This document shows positions 18,489 to 28,279 of a DNA stretch of 54,665 bases, piece after piece. The notes beneath the pieces are model-generated. The model was not told the DNA's origin. It made no database searches and worked only from the letters and a program-made list of their open reading frames with translations. The stretch comes from an uncultured Pelagibacteraceae bacterium (GTDB taxonomy: Bacteria > Pseudomonadota > Alphaproteobacteria > Pelagibacterales > Pelagibacteraceae): positions 1 to 54,665 of the forward strand of contig CABZBT010000002.1 in NCBI GenBank assembly GCA_902524045.1, read 5' to 3'. Within the stretch, counting starts at the first letter, position 1. Every line of letters begins with the position of its first letter. The translations under genes were made by a program, and so were the position numbers.

Positions 18489-20845
18489 CTTAAATTGGGA
18501 GTATTGAAACCACCAAATGGTAAAATAGTAAGTTTGAAAAATAAATTTTCAGAGGGTTTAAGATCTTCATCACTATAATATTCTTTATTAAACTCAATTC
18601 CAGCTTTAAGACAATCATTTTCATATTGATAAATTATATTATAGAATTCAGTAAAACTTTTTTCTTTATTTTCACTTGTTTCAAAAATTAAACTATTTTT
18701 TTCATCAAAATTGAAACTAGTTTTATTTTTTAAATATGAAGTTTTTAAATTACTATTATTTTTATTTAAGTACTCAAATTTTGAGGAAAATTTGTTTAGG
18801 TAATATTCGAAGCCAAAAAGCTCATAATTTTTATCGTTTAAATTATTTTTTAAGGAAAAATCATAATTAAATTTAAGATTATCATTATATTTGTATTCTA
18901 ATAAACCTAAGAAATCAGAGACTTTATCTCCTAAATTACTATTTATTGGTAAGTCTTTATTTTCCTCAAATCTCAAATTGTTTGCTAAACCAAATTTTAT
19001 TTTTTCATCAAAGTTTGATTTATCAATTTTAATAAACTCATAACCATAAGTCACAGAAATTCCACCCTCACTTGTATCTGCTATTCCCAATCTATCTAAA
19101 TCAAAAATATTTTCATATCCTACAGTTCTATCTTTTTTTCTAACGTCTTTCGTACTAGGTAAACTTAATCTTAAAGATAATTTTGGGTTTATTCTATTAT
19201 TAAATTTTAAACTTTCTTTATTTAGCGGGTAAGTGAAATTAGTTTGAAAAGTGGGAACAATTGTTGAGGAATTTTTGTTTTTAAAATTACTTGAATTTGT
19301 AGAGTCAGAATTTACGTTTTTGATTGAAAATATTTTTTCATTAATTAATCCACTATCAAATAATCGCAAGTTCGATTGAAAATCAAAATTATTTATTACT
19401 ACTTTCTCAGTTATGTTTGTATTATAATTCTTATAATATCCATTAGAGTTAAATGAATAATTATCATTTATAATTTTTGAAAAACTAAAATTAGGCACAT
19501 ATTCATACTTATCACTATCATTTTTAGTTAGATCTTCATAAACATCAAGATTAGTATTAATTGTAATATCTTCATTATACATTTGTATATTCAATGAGTT
19601 GGTCAGATTAGAAAAATTTTTAATTATAGGACTTTCAATTTTATTAGCTTTTAGGTATGTTTCATCTGTAACTTGTTCTAATTGAAGATTTAATTCTAAA
19701 TTATCAAATTTATTACTACTCAAATTTTTATCAAAATTATAAAACAAGTGACCTTCAGAATTTTCATTGCTTGATAAGAATTGACTTACATCGATTATAT
19801 GGTTAGAATTTTTATTTTTTTCTCTAAACTCCGTTTGAATTAAAAATTTGTCATCATTAAAAAGTCTTGGAGTTAAAGTTATATCTTTATTTTCTGCTAA
19901 AGCTAAAAAATAGGGTAAAGTTAGAGACAAACCAGATGTGCTATTATCTTGAAATCTAGGTATCAAAAAACCACTCTGTCTTTTAACTGTTGGATCTGGA
20001 TGAAAAAACTTTGGAAAATAAAAAATTTTTTTGTCATAAATTTTTAAACTTGCACTCTTGTAATAGATTGTTTTTTTTTCTTTATCATGTTTGATTTCGT
20101 CAGCACTCATTTCCCACGGTGGGCATTTTTCTCTTTTTTTACAAAAAGTAAAAGTTCCTTTTTTAACAATTGTATTTTTTTCATTGCTTATTAAGCTTCT
20201 ACCCTTTAACCTAGGCTCGTTCTCTGAAGCCTCTATCAACTTAAAGTTCAAACTAATATCTTTTGCTATTAATTCTTTTTTGTTTAAATCTAAGTAGGCT
20301 AGATCTACTAAAAACGAATTTTTATTATTATCTAATGCAAAAAGATTATCTAATTTGATTATTTTATCATTAATTGAGTACTCAAAACTTTTTACTTTAT
20401 AAATATTATTAAATTCATCAATTATTTCTGATTGGCTTTGACTTGTAATTTTTCGGTTTTTTAAATTATATTCTATCTCATCAGACTCCATTACTAAATT
20501 GTTTATGTTGTCTCTCAATTTTACGCTCTTATTTAAAATAATGTTAGATTCATCAATTTTATATTCAATTATCTCCGAGCTTATTTTGAAATTTTCATTT
20601 ATTGATGAAATTTTGCCATTCGTTATCAATAAAAAAGACTTATCTTTAAAATATTCAATTTTTTCACCTTCAATGACTATGCCGTCTTTTTTTATGATTG
20701 CAGTAGCGTTATTTGCAATTGTTAAATTTTGATCATTTGAAAATTCGATATCTTTAGCCTGTAAATCAATTTCCTGAGAAAATGTTTTATGTCCTAAAAA
20801 AAGTAGACTTATGATTGTAATAACAATTGCAGTTTTATTTTTCAT
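18485..20845 (-). CDS. lptD: LPS assembly outer membrane protein LptD
   Basis: 786 aa: CPPWEMSADEIKHDKEKKTIYYKSASLKIYDKKIFYFPKFFHPDPTVKRQSGFLIPRF (LptD signature), beta-rich C-terminus. Confidence 0.92.
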   Translation of the reverse strand: MKNKTAIVITIISLLFLGHKTFSQEIDLQAKDIEFSNDQNLTIANNATAIIKKDGIVIEGEKIEYFKDKSFLLITNGKISSINENFKISSEIIEYKIDESNIILNKSVKLRDNINNLVMESDEIEYNLKNRKITSQSQSEIIDEFNNIYKVKSFEYSINDKIIKLDNLFALDNNKNSFLVDLAYLDLNKKELIAKDISLNFKLIEASENEPRLKGRSLISNEKNTIVKKGTFTFCKKREKCPPWEMSADEIKHDKEKKTIYYKSASLKIYDKKIFYFPKFFHPDPTVKRQSGFLIPRFQDNSTSGLSLTLPYFLALAENKDITLTPRLFNDDKFLIQTEFREKNKNSNHIIDVSQFLSSNENSEGHLFYNFDKNLSSNKFDNLELNLQLEQVTDETYLKANKIESPIIKNFSNLTNSLNIQMYNEDITINTNLDVYEDLTKNDSDKYEYVPNFSFSKIINDNYSFNSNGYYKNYNTNITEKVVINNFDFQSNLRLFDSGLINEKIFSIKNVNSDSTNSSNFKNKNSSTIVPTFQTNFTYPLNKESLKFNNRINPKLSLRLSLPSTKDVRKKDRTVGYENIFDLDRLGIADTSEGGISVTYGYEFIKIDKSNFDEKIKFGLANNLRFEENKDLPINSNLGDKVSDFLGLLEYKYNDNLKFNYDFSLKNNLNDKNYELFGFEYYLNKFSSKFEYLNKNNSNLKTSYLKNKTSFNFDEKNSLIFETSENKEKSFTEFYNIIYQYENDCLKAGIEFNKEYYSDEDLKPSENLFFKLTILPFGGFNTPNLR

Positions 20846-21920
20846 TAATTCTTATTAAACCTATTGTAGAAACAATACTTAAAAAAATAATCGGAAAAAA
20901 TATAGATAAATAAACTGGTATCTTATCAGTTAGACCAAAAATATTAAAAATATTATTTATGTAATAAATAATTACTGACAACAAAATACCCAATAAAACA
21001 TGAAATATATAAGGTTTATCCCTTTTAATATTTAACATAATAATTGCAGAAATAATGACCATAATACTGAAATAAATTGGTAACGAAATTATTCTTAAAA
21101 AATGTAAATCAACTTCTTTTGACGAATATCCTAAAAGTTCATTTTCTTTCTTAAGATTAACTAACTCAAAGATATTAAGTGAGTTAAGATCTCTAAAAGT
21201 TTTATTAATTTTATCAAAATTAAAATGACTAGAAAGCACTATATTTTCTTTAAGCTGAATTTGCCTGTTATCTTTGAATATGATGGGATTTGTAATTATC
21301 CAATCATTTAAAGTTATATCAACTTTCTTTGAAGAAATACTTTCTATCATATTAAAATTTATATCAAATTTTGTTATGAATACATCTTTTAGAAATCTAT
21401 CTTTGTTATCCGAGGATGCACTGATAATATAAATATTACCTTTAATTTCATCTTTAATCCATAACCCATTGCCACTATAATGTTTTAAATATTTTGAGTC
21501 CTCAGAATAAATATTTTTAATATCAAAATAAAAAAATTTTAATTTAGAAGAAATAGGATAGTAAAAAGTAACAATGAATATACCAAATAAAAAAGAGCAC
21601 AAAGCGATTAATTTTATTAAGTAAAAATTATCTACTCTATTTATCTTAATTAATTCATTTTCCTTTTTTTTTATAATTTCAACAAAAAAAAGTTGAGTAG
21701 ATATTAGAACTATAAATGGAAATAACTCTAAAAGTGTTGTGGGAACATTAAGTATTGTAATCATAAATGGCAGATAAAATTTTGAATTAGAGGATTCACT
21801 AAAAAAAGTTATTTCCTCAAATACCGAAAGGACAAAAGCTAATGAAAAAAAAATTAGAATAAGTAAGATAATTTTTTTAAAAAATAATTTTATAAAATAT
21901 TTATCAAATGTTCTAATCAC
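20835..21920 (-). CDS. lptG: LPS export permease LptG
   Basis: YjgP/YjgQ-family 361 aa membrane protein between lptF and lptD. Confidence 0.88.
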   Translation of the reverse strand: MIRTFDKYFIKLFFKKIILLILIFFSLAFVLSVFEEITFFSESSNSKFYLPFMITILNVPTTLLELFPFIVLISTQLFFVEIIKKKENELIKINRVDNFYLIKLIALCSFLFGIFIVTFYYPISSKLKFFYFDIKNIYSEDSKYLKHYSGNGLWIKDEIKGNIYIISASSDNKDRFLKDVFITKFDINFNMIESISSKKVDITLNDWIITNPIIFKDNRQIQLKENIVLSSHFNFDKINKTFRDLNSLNIFELVNLKKENELLGYSSKEVDLHFLRIISLPIYFSIMVIISAIIMLNIKRDKPYIFHVLLGILLSVIIYYINNIFNIFGLTDKIPVYLSIFFPIIFLSIVSTIGLIRINEK

Positions 21921-23038
21921 TATCTAACCCTAATCATTAAAAAATTATAAATTAAAAAAAAGAATAAAATTGGTACAAACATTATAATAATAAATTCAAT
22001 CTTTGACTCCTCAGCATATCTCATGAGTGTTTCAGATATTACAATAGCAAAAAATACATATAAAAAAACTTTAGTTGATTTTAATGTAAAATTATTTTGA
22101 ACTTTAGAAAATGTTAATAAAAAACAACTTATCAAAGCTAATACAGGAATATAAAATGGTTTTATAAATCTTTTATAAATTTCTTGATTAAGATTTTTTA
22201 ATCTACTCTTTTCACATCTAAACATTTTATCAATGTAAATGTTATTATTTAACAAACTTAAAGAACATCTAATTATTTTTAATGATGGTAACTCTTGAAT
22301 TTTAGCTTTTTTTATTGTTTTGGAACTTAGATTAGATAAATTATAATCAATTTTATCAAACTCAAAACTGATTAATCTATTATTATTAGTGCTGATAATT
22401 TTCCCATTAAGTAATCTAAAAATTTTTTTATTATCGTTAATTAAATTTCCCTCTTTGGCAAAAATTATTTGATTATCGTTCCTTTTTAAATCGAACAAGT
22501 CCCCCTCTTGAATAAAAATATTTTTAAAAGAATTTTCGCTAACTCTTTCATTTATAAAAATGGTTAATCCTGAAACTGTATCTATAAATTTCCCTTGTTT
22601 GATTAAATTTGGTAAAAAATCCATATTTGAATCTTTTAGTATTGATCTTGCTTTTAATTGACTCGATGGAGATATAATACTTCCAATCAATATCTGAATA
22701 AGCATCACAAAAAATGAAAAATTTATCAAATTGAGAATAAATTTTTTTTTTGTTACGCCGTTAGTCCAAAATATTAATAATTCATTATTTTTTTCGTATT
22801 TTAATAATTCAAAAAATATAGAAATTCCAAATACAAAGGGTAAAATTCTGTGTATTATTTTTGGAAAATTAAATAAATTATAATAGAAATAAATTGAAAA
22901 GTTATGGCCGTCATCAATCACAAAATCCAAATAATTCACTGCCTGAATAATCCAAACTATAAGACCAATGGTAAATATGATAATTAGTACTCTCAGTGAT
23001 ACATCAATAATAAATTTTCTAAAAAGTATTTTTTCCAT
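21920..23038 (-). CDS. lptF: LPS export permease LptF
   Basis: YjgP/YjgQ-family 372 aa membrane protein, tandem with lptG. Confidence 0.88.
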   Translation of the reverse strand: MEKILFRKFIIDVSLRVLIIIFTIGLIVWIIQAVNYLDFVIDDGHNFSIYFYYNLFNFPKIIHRILPFVFGISIFFELLKYEKNNELLIFWTNGVTKKKFILNLINFSFFVMLIQILIGSIISPSSQLKARSILKDSNMDFLPNLIKQGKFIDTVSGLTIFINERVSENSFKNIFIQEGDLFDLKRNDNQIIFAKEGNLINDNKKIFRLLNGKIISTNNNRLISFEFDKIDYNLSNLSSKTIKKAKIQELPSLKIIRCSLSLLNNNIYIDKMFRCEKSRLKNLNQEIYKRFIKPFYIPVLALISCFLLTFSKVQNNFTLKSTKVFLYVFFAIVISETLMRYAEESKIEFIIIMFVPILFFFLIYNFLMIRVR

Positions 23039-23098
23039 TGAAATATAAATGTTTTACTCATATATAGCATTATCTCTTACAGATAGTATTTAAATTTT

Positions 23099-24553
23099 AT
23101 GAGTATTAAAATTAATTATAAAAATCGGGTTTTTAATAAATCTTTTGGAAATTTAATATTATTTGTGAACGAAAAATTCGACATTTCGACACTTAAAAAA
23201 TACATCTCAAGTTCAGAATACTCCTATGTTTCTGATCTTATAAAAACAAAAAATCTTAAGAAAAAAATTATTTCTTTCGAAATAAATTCCAGAAAAAAAA
23301 TAATTTTAGTCTCTTTTACAAAAACTATTTCTAGCTTTGATGCGCAGAATCTAGGGGCTAAATGTTACAATATTTTAAGTGACTCAAAAATAATTGAGCA
23401 CAATATAAATTCAGAAACAATAGATAATAAATCAGCAAATTTAATTGGACATTTTTTGCATGGAATGAGACTTAAATCTTATAAATTTGAAAAATACAAG
23501 ACTAAAAAGGATAAAAAAGATGCCATCGTTTATGTTACTGGAAAGAATATACCTAATCAAAAAGATCAATTAAAATTTAAGGCGATCGAAGAAGGGAGTT
23601 TTTATACTAGAGATCTAGTATCAGAGCCGGGGAATGTTTTACATCCAGATGAATATGCTAAGAGATTAAATTCTTTAAAAAAAATCGGTTTAAAAATAAA
23701 TATTTATGATGAAAAAAAGTTAAAAAAATTGGGTATGAATACTTTACTTGGTGTTGGCCAGGGTAGTATCAGAGGATCATATCTAGTTACTATGGAATGG
23801 AATGGATTAAAAAATAAATCTAGACCTTTAGCTTTTGTAGGAAAGGGAGTTTGTTTTGATACGGGTGGAATATCTTTAAAGCCTGCAAAATTTATGGAGG
23901 ATATGACTTATGACATGGCTGGCTCTGCAGTAGTAGTAGGACTAATGAAAAGTCTTGCGATTAGAAAAGCAAAAATTAACGCAGTTGGTGTTGTTGGTCT
24001 TGTAGAAAATATGCCAGGAGGTAACGCTTTAAGACCGGGGGATATTCTAAAGTCGTACAGTGGAAAAACAGTTGAAGTTTTAAACACAGATGCAGAAGGA
24101 AGATTAGTACTTGCTGATGCGCTTTCTTATACAGAAAAAAAATTCAAACCAAAATTTATTATAGATTTAGCAACACTGACAGGTGCAATTATCGTTGCAC
24201 TGGGTTCGGAATATGCAGGTTTATTTTCTAATGATGATGAATTATCTAAACAATTAAGTGATGCTGGGGAAAAAGTTAAAGAAAAGGTTTGGCGAATGCC
24301 TTTGAATAAAAATTTTGACAAGCTAATAGACTCTAAAAATGCAGACATGCAAAATATAAACTATGTTGGTGGAGCAGGATCTACAACTGCTGCACAATTT
24401 TTACAAAGATTTATATTAAACAAAACCCCTTGGGCGCATTTGGATATAGCTGGAATGGCATTTTCTAAATACGGTGGGGCACTAAATTCAGGTGGTGCTA
24501 CTGGTTATGGTGTAAGATTATTAAACAAATTAATTGAAGAGTATTATGAGTAG
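23099..24553 (+). CDS. pepA: Leucyl aminopeptidase
   Basis: VGKGVCFDTGGISLKPAKFMEDMTYDMAG, NTDAEGRLVLADAL. Confidence 0.96.
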   Translation: MSIKINYKNRVFNKSFGNLILFVNEKFDISTLKKYISSSEYSYVSDLIKTKNLKKKIISFEINSRKKIILVSFTKTISSFDAQNLGAKCYNILSDSKIIEHNINSETIDNKSANLIGHFLHGMRLKSYKFEKYKTKKDKKDAIVYVTGKNIPNQKDQLKFKAIEEGSFYTRDLVSEPGNVLHPDEYAKRLNSLKKIGLKINIYDEKKLKKLGMNTLLGVGQGSIRGSYLVTMEWNGLKNKSRPLAFVGKGVCFDTGGISLKPAKFMEDMTYDMAGSAVVVGLMKSLAIRKAKINAVGVVGLVENMPGGNALRPGDILKSYSGKTVEVLNTDAEGRLVLADALSYTEKKFKPKFIIDLATLTGAIIVALGSEYAGLFSNDDELSKQLSDAGEKVKEKVWRMPLNKNFDKLIDSKNADMQNINYVGGAGSTTAAQFLQRFILNKTPWAHLDIAGMAFSKYGGALNSGGATGYGVRLLNKLIEEYYE

Positions 24554-24959
24554 TACTGAGCAAACATTATCAATTATCAAACCTGATGCTGTTGAGAGAA
24601 ATCTTGAAAACCAAATAAAAGAAATTTTTAAAAAAAATGGTTTTTTAATTTTAAAAGAAAAAAAAATTCAAATTGAGAAATCTGAAGCTGAGAAATTTTA
24701 TAAAGTTCATGAAACAAAGCCATTTTATAGCGACTTATGCGCTTATCTTTCCTCTGGACCTATAGTTGCAATGGTTCTCCAAAAAGAAAATGCAGTTTTA
24801 GCAAATAGAGATTTAATGGGATCAACAAATCCAAAAGATGCTGTGGATGGAACTATAAGAAAAAAATTTGGTATTTCGATAGATAAAAATTCTGTTCATG
24901 GTTCAGATAGTATTGAAAATGCAAAAATTGAGATAGATTTTTTTTTCAATGATCATTAA
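24546..24959 (+). CDS. ndk: Nucleoside diphosphate kinase
   Basis: MSSTEQTLSIIKPDAVERN; NRDLMGSTNPKDA; SVHGSDSIENAKIEI active-site His. ATG at 24546 preferred over the upstream TTG in the ORF track. Confidence 0.96.
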   Translation: MSSTEQTLSIIKPDAVERNLENQIKEIFKKNGFLILKEKKIQIEKSEAEKFYKVHETKPFYSDLCAYLSSGPIVAMVLQKENAVLANRDLMGSTNPKDAVDGTIRKKFGISIDKNSVHGSDSIENAKIEIDFFFNDH

Positions 24960-25530
24960 TAATTTTATTTAATGCTTTTGGATATAAGGCATGCTCTTGA
25001 ATAAGCACTCTAGCAGCTAAAGATTTTGCTGTATCCTTTTTAAAAATTTTAACCCTCTTTTGAAGTATTATTTTACCTGAATCAAGTTTAGAATTTACGT
25101 AATGGACCGTGCATCCAGAGTAAGATTCTTTATTTTGAATTGCTCTAAAATGTGTGTTTAATCCTTTATATTTTGGTAAAAGTGATGGATGAATGTTTAA
25201 AATCTTACCATCAAATCTTTTAATGAAGTTTTTTGATAAGATCTTCATAAAACCTGCTAAACAAATTATATTTATATGTTTTTTCTTAAATGCCATAAGC
25301 AAATTTTTTTCAATTAATGTATTGTTATTGAAATTTATAACTTTTCTTTTTATATTAAATTTTTTTGCAAATTTTAATCCTGAAGCTTTTGAACTGCTTG
25401 ATATAATTAAAGATATTTTAAATTTAGATTTTTTATTTTTTGAACATTTAATTAAATTTTCTAAATTACTACCTCTGCCAGAAATAAAAACAGCTACATT
25501 AACTTTTTTAATACCATTTAATTTTATCAT
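24946..25530 (-). CDS. purN: Phosphoribosylglycinamide formyltransferase
   Basis: VAVFISGRGSNLENLI, ICLAGFMKILS, NIHPSLLPKYKGLNTH, GCTVHYVNSKLDSGKII. Confidence 0.95.
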   Translation of the reverse strand: MIKLNGIKKVNVAVFISGRGSNLENLIKCSKNKKSKFKISLIISSSSKASGLKFAKKFNIKRKVINFNNNTLIEKNLLMAFKKKHINIICLAGFMKILSKNFIKRFDGKILNIHPSLLPKYKGLNTHFRAIQNKESYSGCTVHYVNSKLDSGKIILQKRVKIFKKDTAKSLAARVLIQEHALYPKALNKIINDH

Positions 25531-26536
25531 TTAACTTAATCTTGTTATTACCACTTTTAATTTTACCTATTATATATGGCTTAAATTCTTTTGAAAAAAA
25601 CCTATTAATTTTCTTAAAATTTTTTGGATTTATAATTATACAAAAACCCACTCCACAATTGAAAGTTTTAAGCATTTCTTTATCAGCAATTTTTTGTTCT
25701 TTAAGCCATTTAAAAATTTTTAATGGTTTAATTTTATTTAAGTCTATTTCTGCAAATAATTTATCTGGAATAACTCTATTAATATTATCAACTAATCCAC
25801 CCCCAGTTATATTTGCACATCCATTAATTAAATTTTTATTAACAAGTTTAATAATTTCTGTCACATATATTTTTGTTGGTTTTATTAATTCTTTTTTTAA
25901 AAATGAATTTTTTTTTATATTAATCTTTTTTTTTTTAATTATATGTCTGACTAAAGAAAATCCGTTTGAATGTAATCCATTTGAAGGTATGGCTAAAATT
26001 AAATCATTTTTTTTTATTTTTTTTTTATTCAATATTTTTTTATTATCAACAATTCCAACTGCAAAACCTGCAATATCAAATTTACCTTTTTCAAAAGTAT
26101 TTGGCATCTCCGCAGTTTCTCCTCCAACCAAATTACATTTTGAAATATCACATCCTTTAATAATGCCCTTTAATAAAGATTTCATCTTTTTTAAATTAAT
26201 TTTATTGATGGATATATAATCTAAAAAAAATAAAGGCTTTGCCCCTTGAACAATCAAATCATTTACACTCATTGCCACTAAATCAATTCCGATCGTGTCA
26301 TATTTTTTTAATAAGTTAGCGATTTCAATTTTTGTACCAACTCCATCTGTACAAGCTACAATTTTTGGATTTCTTATGTTTTTTGGTAAATTTGATATAG
26401 ATCCAAAGCCTCCTATATCCTTAATCTTTTTATTGCCCCTTTTTTTTGATGAAATATTAGTTATGAAATTTACAAATCTATCTGCAGCATCAATGTTGAC
26501 ACCACTTTTTTTATAGGTAAAGAGATTTTTATTCAT
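25508..26536 (-). CDS. purM: Phosphoribosylformylglycinamidine cyclo-ligase
   Basis: YKKSGVNIDAADRFV, ACTDGVGTKIEIA, GETAEMPNTFEKGKFDIAGFAVGIV, NITGGGLVDNINR. Confidence 0.96.
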   Translation of the reverse strand: MNKNLFTYKKSGVNIDAADRFVNFITNISSKKRGNKKIKDIGGFGSISNLPKNIRNPKIVACTDGVGTKIEIANLLKKYDTIGIDLVAMSVNDLIVQGAKPLFFLDYISINKINLKKMKSLLKGIIKGCDISKCNLVGGETAEMPNTFEKGKFDIAGFAVGIVDNKKILNKKKIKKNDLILAIPSNGLHSNGFSLVRHIIKKKKINIKKNSFLKKELIKPTKIYVTEIIKLVNKNLINGCANITGGGLVDNINRVIPDKLFAEIDLNKIKPLKIFKWLKEQKIADKEMLKTFNCGVGFCIIINPKNFKKINRFFSKEFKPYIIGKIKSGNNKIKLNDKIKWY

Positions 26537-26540
26537 TAAA

Positions 26541-27620
26541 ATGACTTTTAAATTTTATATGCATAGTTGTAAAAGGTTATATATTTTTTTTTGTATTCTA
26601 TCTTTAATAATATTTTTTTTTTCCACAGAAAAAGTGAGAGCAAAATCTTTCGAAATCAATGATATAGAAATTTCAAAACCATTTAAAAAAGATTTTGATA
26701 AAAATAAAGTAATTAACGATGGATTTAGTAAAGCCTTTTTAGAATTAATTTATAAATTAACAAAATCCTCAGATCATAAAAAACTTGAAATTTTCAATCT
26801 AAATGAAATTAAAAGTATGATTGAAACGTTTTCTATACAAGAGGAAAAATTTATGAATCAAGTTTATTACTTAACTTTAGGTGTTTCTTTCAACAAAAAA
26901 AAAATTTTCAATTATCTAGAAAAAAAAAATATATATCCTGCTCAAATTATAAATAAAAAATTTTTATTTATTCCCATAATTATTGATGAAAATATCAATG
27001 ATCTCTTTATTTTTTCAGATAATCCAATTTACAATAATTGGGACTCAAATATTGAAACTTATGAATTGATAGAATATTTATTACCATCTGAAGATTTGGA
27101 AGACTTTAATCTTGTGAAAAAAAATTTAAATTCTATAGAAACATACGACTTTAATGAAATAATAAAAAAATATTATATTAATAATTATATCATTTCATTA
27201 ATATTCAAAAATAATAACGAAATAAGAGTTTTATCCAAAATATATAATGAAAAAAAAGAAATAATTAAAAATGATACATTTCAAAATCTTAATTTAAGTA
27301 ATAATGAAGATTTAAGTTTTTTTATAAATAGTCTGAAAAATTTATTTGAGGATACATGGAAAAAAATAAACGAAATTAATACATCAATTAAATTATCAAT
27401 AATTGTAAAAACTGAAAATGAAGATCTAAGTAAGTCATCTCGTTTTGAATCAGATCTAAATGATATTGAGTTAGTAAATGATTATTTTATTCAAAAGTTT
27501 GATAAGCAATTTATATATTATGAGATATTATTCAATGGAACTGTACAAAGTTTTATCAATATAATGAAAAATAAAAAATATAATTTAAATACACAAAAAA
27601 AAATTTGGACATTAGAATGA
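26541..27620 (+). CDS. DUF2066-like putative exported protein
   Basis: 359 aa with signal-like N-terminus (MHSCKRLYIFFCILSLIIFFFS; an internal ATG at 26559 is an alternative start); located between purM and hda as DUF2066 proteins often are. Confidence 0.65.
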   Translation: MTFKFYMHSCKRLYIFFCILSLIIFFFSTEKVRAKSFEINDIEISKPFKKDFDKNKVINDGFSKAFLELIYKLTKSSDHKKLEIFNLNEIKSMIETFSIQEEKFMNQVYYLTLGVSFNKKKIFNYLEKKNIYPAQIINKKFLFIPIIIDENINDLFIFSDNPIYNNWDSNIETYELIEYLLPSEDLEDFNLVKKNLNSIETYDFNEIIKKYYINNYIISLIFKNNNEIRVLSKIYNEKKEIIKNDTFQNLNLSNNEDLSFFINSLKNLFEDTWKKINEINTSIKLSIIVKTENEDLSKSSRFESDLNDIELVNDYFIQKFDKQFIYYEILFNGTVQSFINIMKNKKYNLNTQKKIWTLE

Positions 27621-28279
27621 GAGAATCAAATCAGACTATAATTAAATTTAATTATAATAAAAATTACAAAAGCCGCGATTTTTTTTTGTCAAAAAGTAAT
27701 AAGCATGTTCTTAATTTTTTGGATAAGTGGCCAAAATGGGAAAAAAATTTTGTGAATATTATAGGAGAGAGACTGTCAGGTAAGACACATTTAATAAATA
27801 TCTTTTTAAAAAAAAACAAAGGAATAATCATTAATGCTAATTTTTTAAATGATGCTTACCTTAAGAAAATTAAGGTTAATGAAAATATTATTATTGAAAA
27901 CCTCACTTCTAATATTGATGAAAAATTACTTTACACCCTATTAAATTTAATTGAGCAGGACAATAAATATATAATTATTACTACTTTAGTACCCATAGTT
28001 AAACTGGATTTTAAACTCAAGGATTTAAAGTCAAGAACCAAAAATTTTATTTTACTAAATATTGAGCAGCCCGATGATGAACTAGTATTTGCGATTATCA
28101 TAAAAAATTTATCTGATAGACAAATAACTTTAGATAAAAGATTAATTCAGTATATTACTAAAAGAATAGAGAGATCATATAGAAATATACATGATTTCAT
28201 ATATAAGATCGATCAATTGAGTTTAAAAAAGAAAAAATCAATTGATTTTAAAATTATAAAAGAGGTATTAGGAGAATAA
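27605..28279 (+). CDS. hda: DnaA-homolog regulatory inactivator Hda-like ATPase
   Basis: YKSRDFFLSKSNKHVLNFLDKWPKWEKNFVNIIGERLSGKTHLINIF; short DnaA-like AAA+ without the DNA-binding domain. Confidence 0.82.
   Translation: MDIRMRESNQTIIKFNYNKNYKSRDFFLSKSNKHVLNFLDKWPKWEKNFVNIIGERLSGKTHLINIFLKKNKGIIINANFLNDAYLKKIKVNENIIIENLTSNIDEKLLYTLLNLIEQDNKYIIITTLVPIVKLDFKLKDLKSRTKNFILLNIEQPDDELVFAIIIKNLSDRQITLDKRLIQYITKRIERSYRNIHDFIYKIDQLSLKKKKSIDFKIIKEVLGE

Noticed and set aside
24534-24545. TTG start for ndk four codons upstream of ATG
   Set aside because: ATG at 24546 gives the usual Ndk N-terminus; the extra codons overlap the pepA 3' end.
25542-26219. 225-aa plus-strand ORF opposite purM
   Set aside because: Long hydrophobic antisense ORF within clearly coding purM; Phe/Ile/Leu-rich content is a by-product of AT-rich Lys/Asn/Glu codons.
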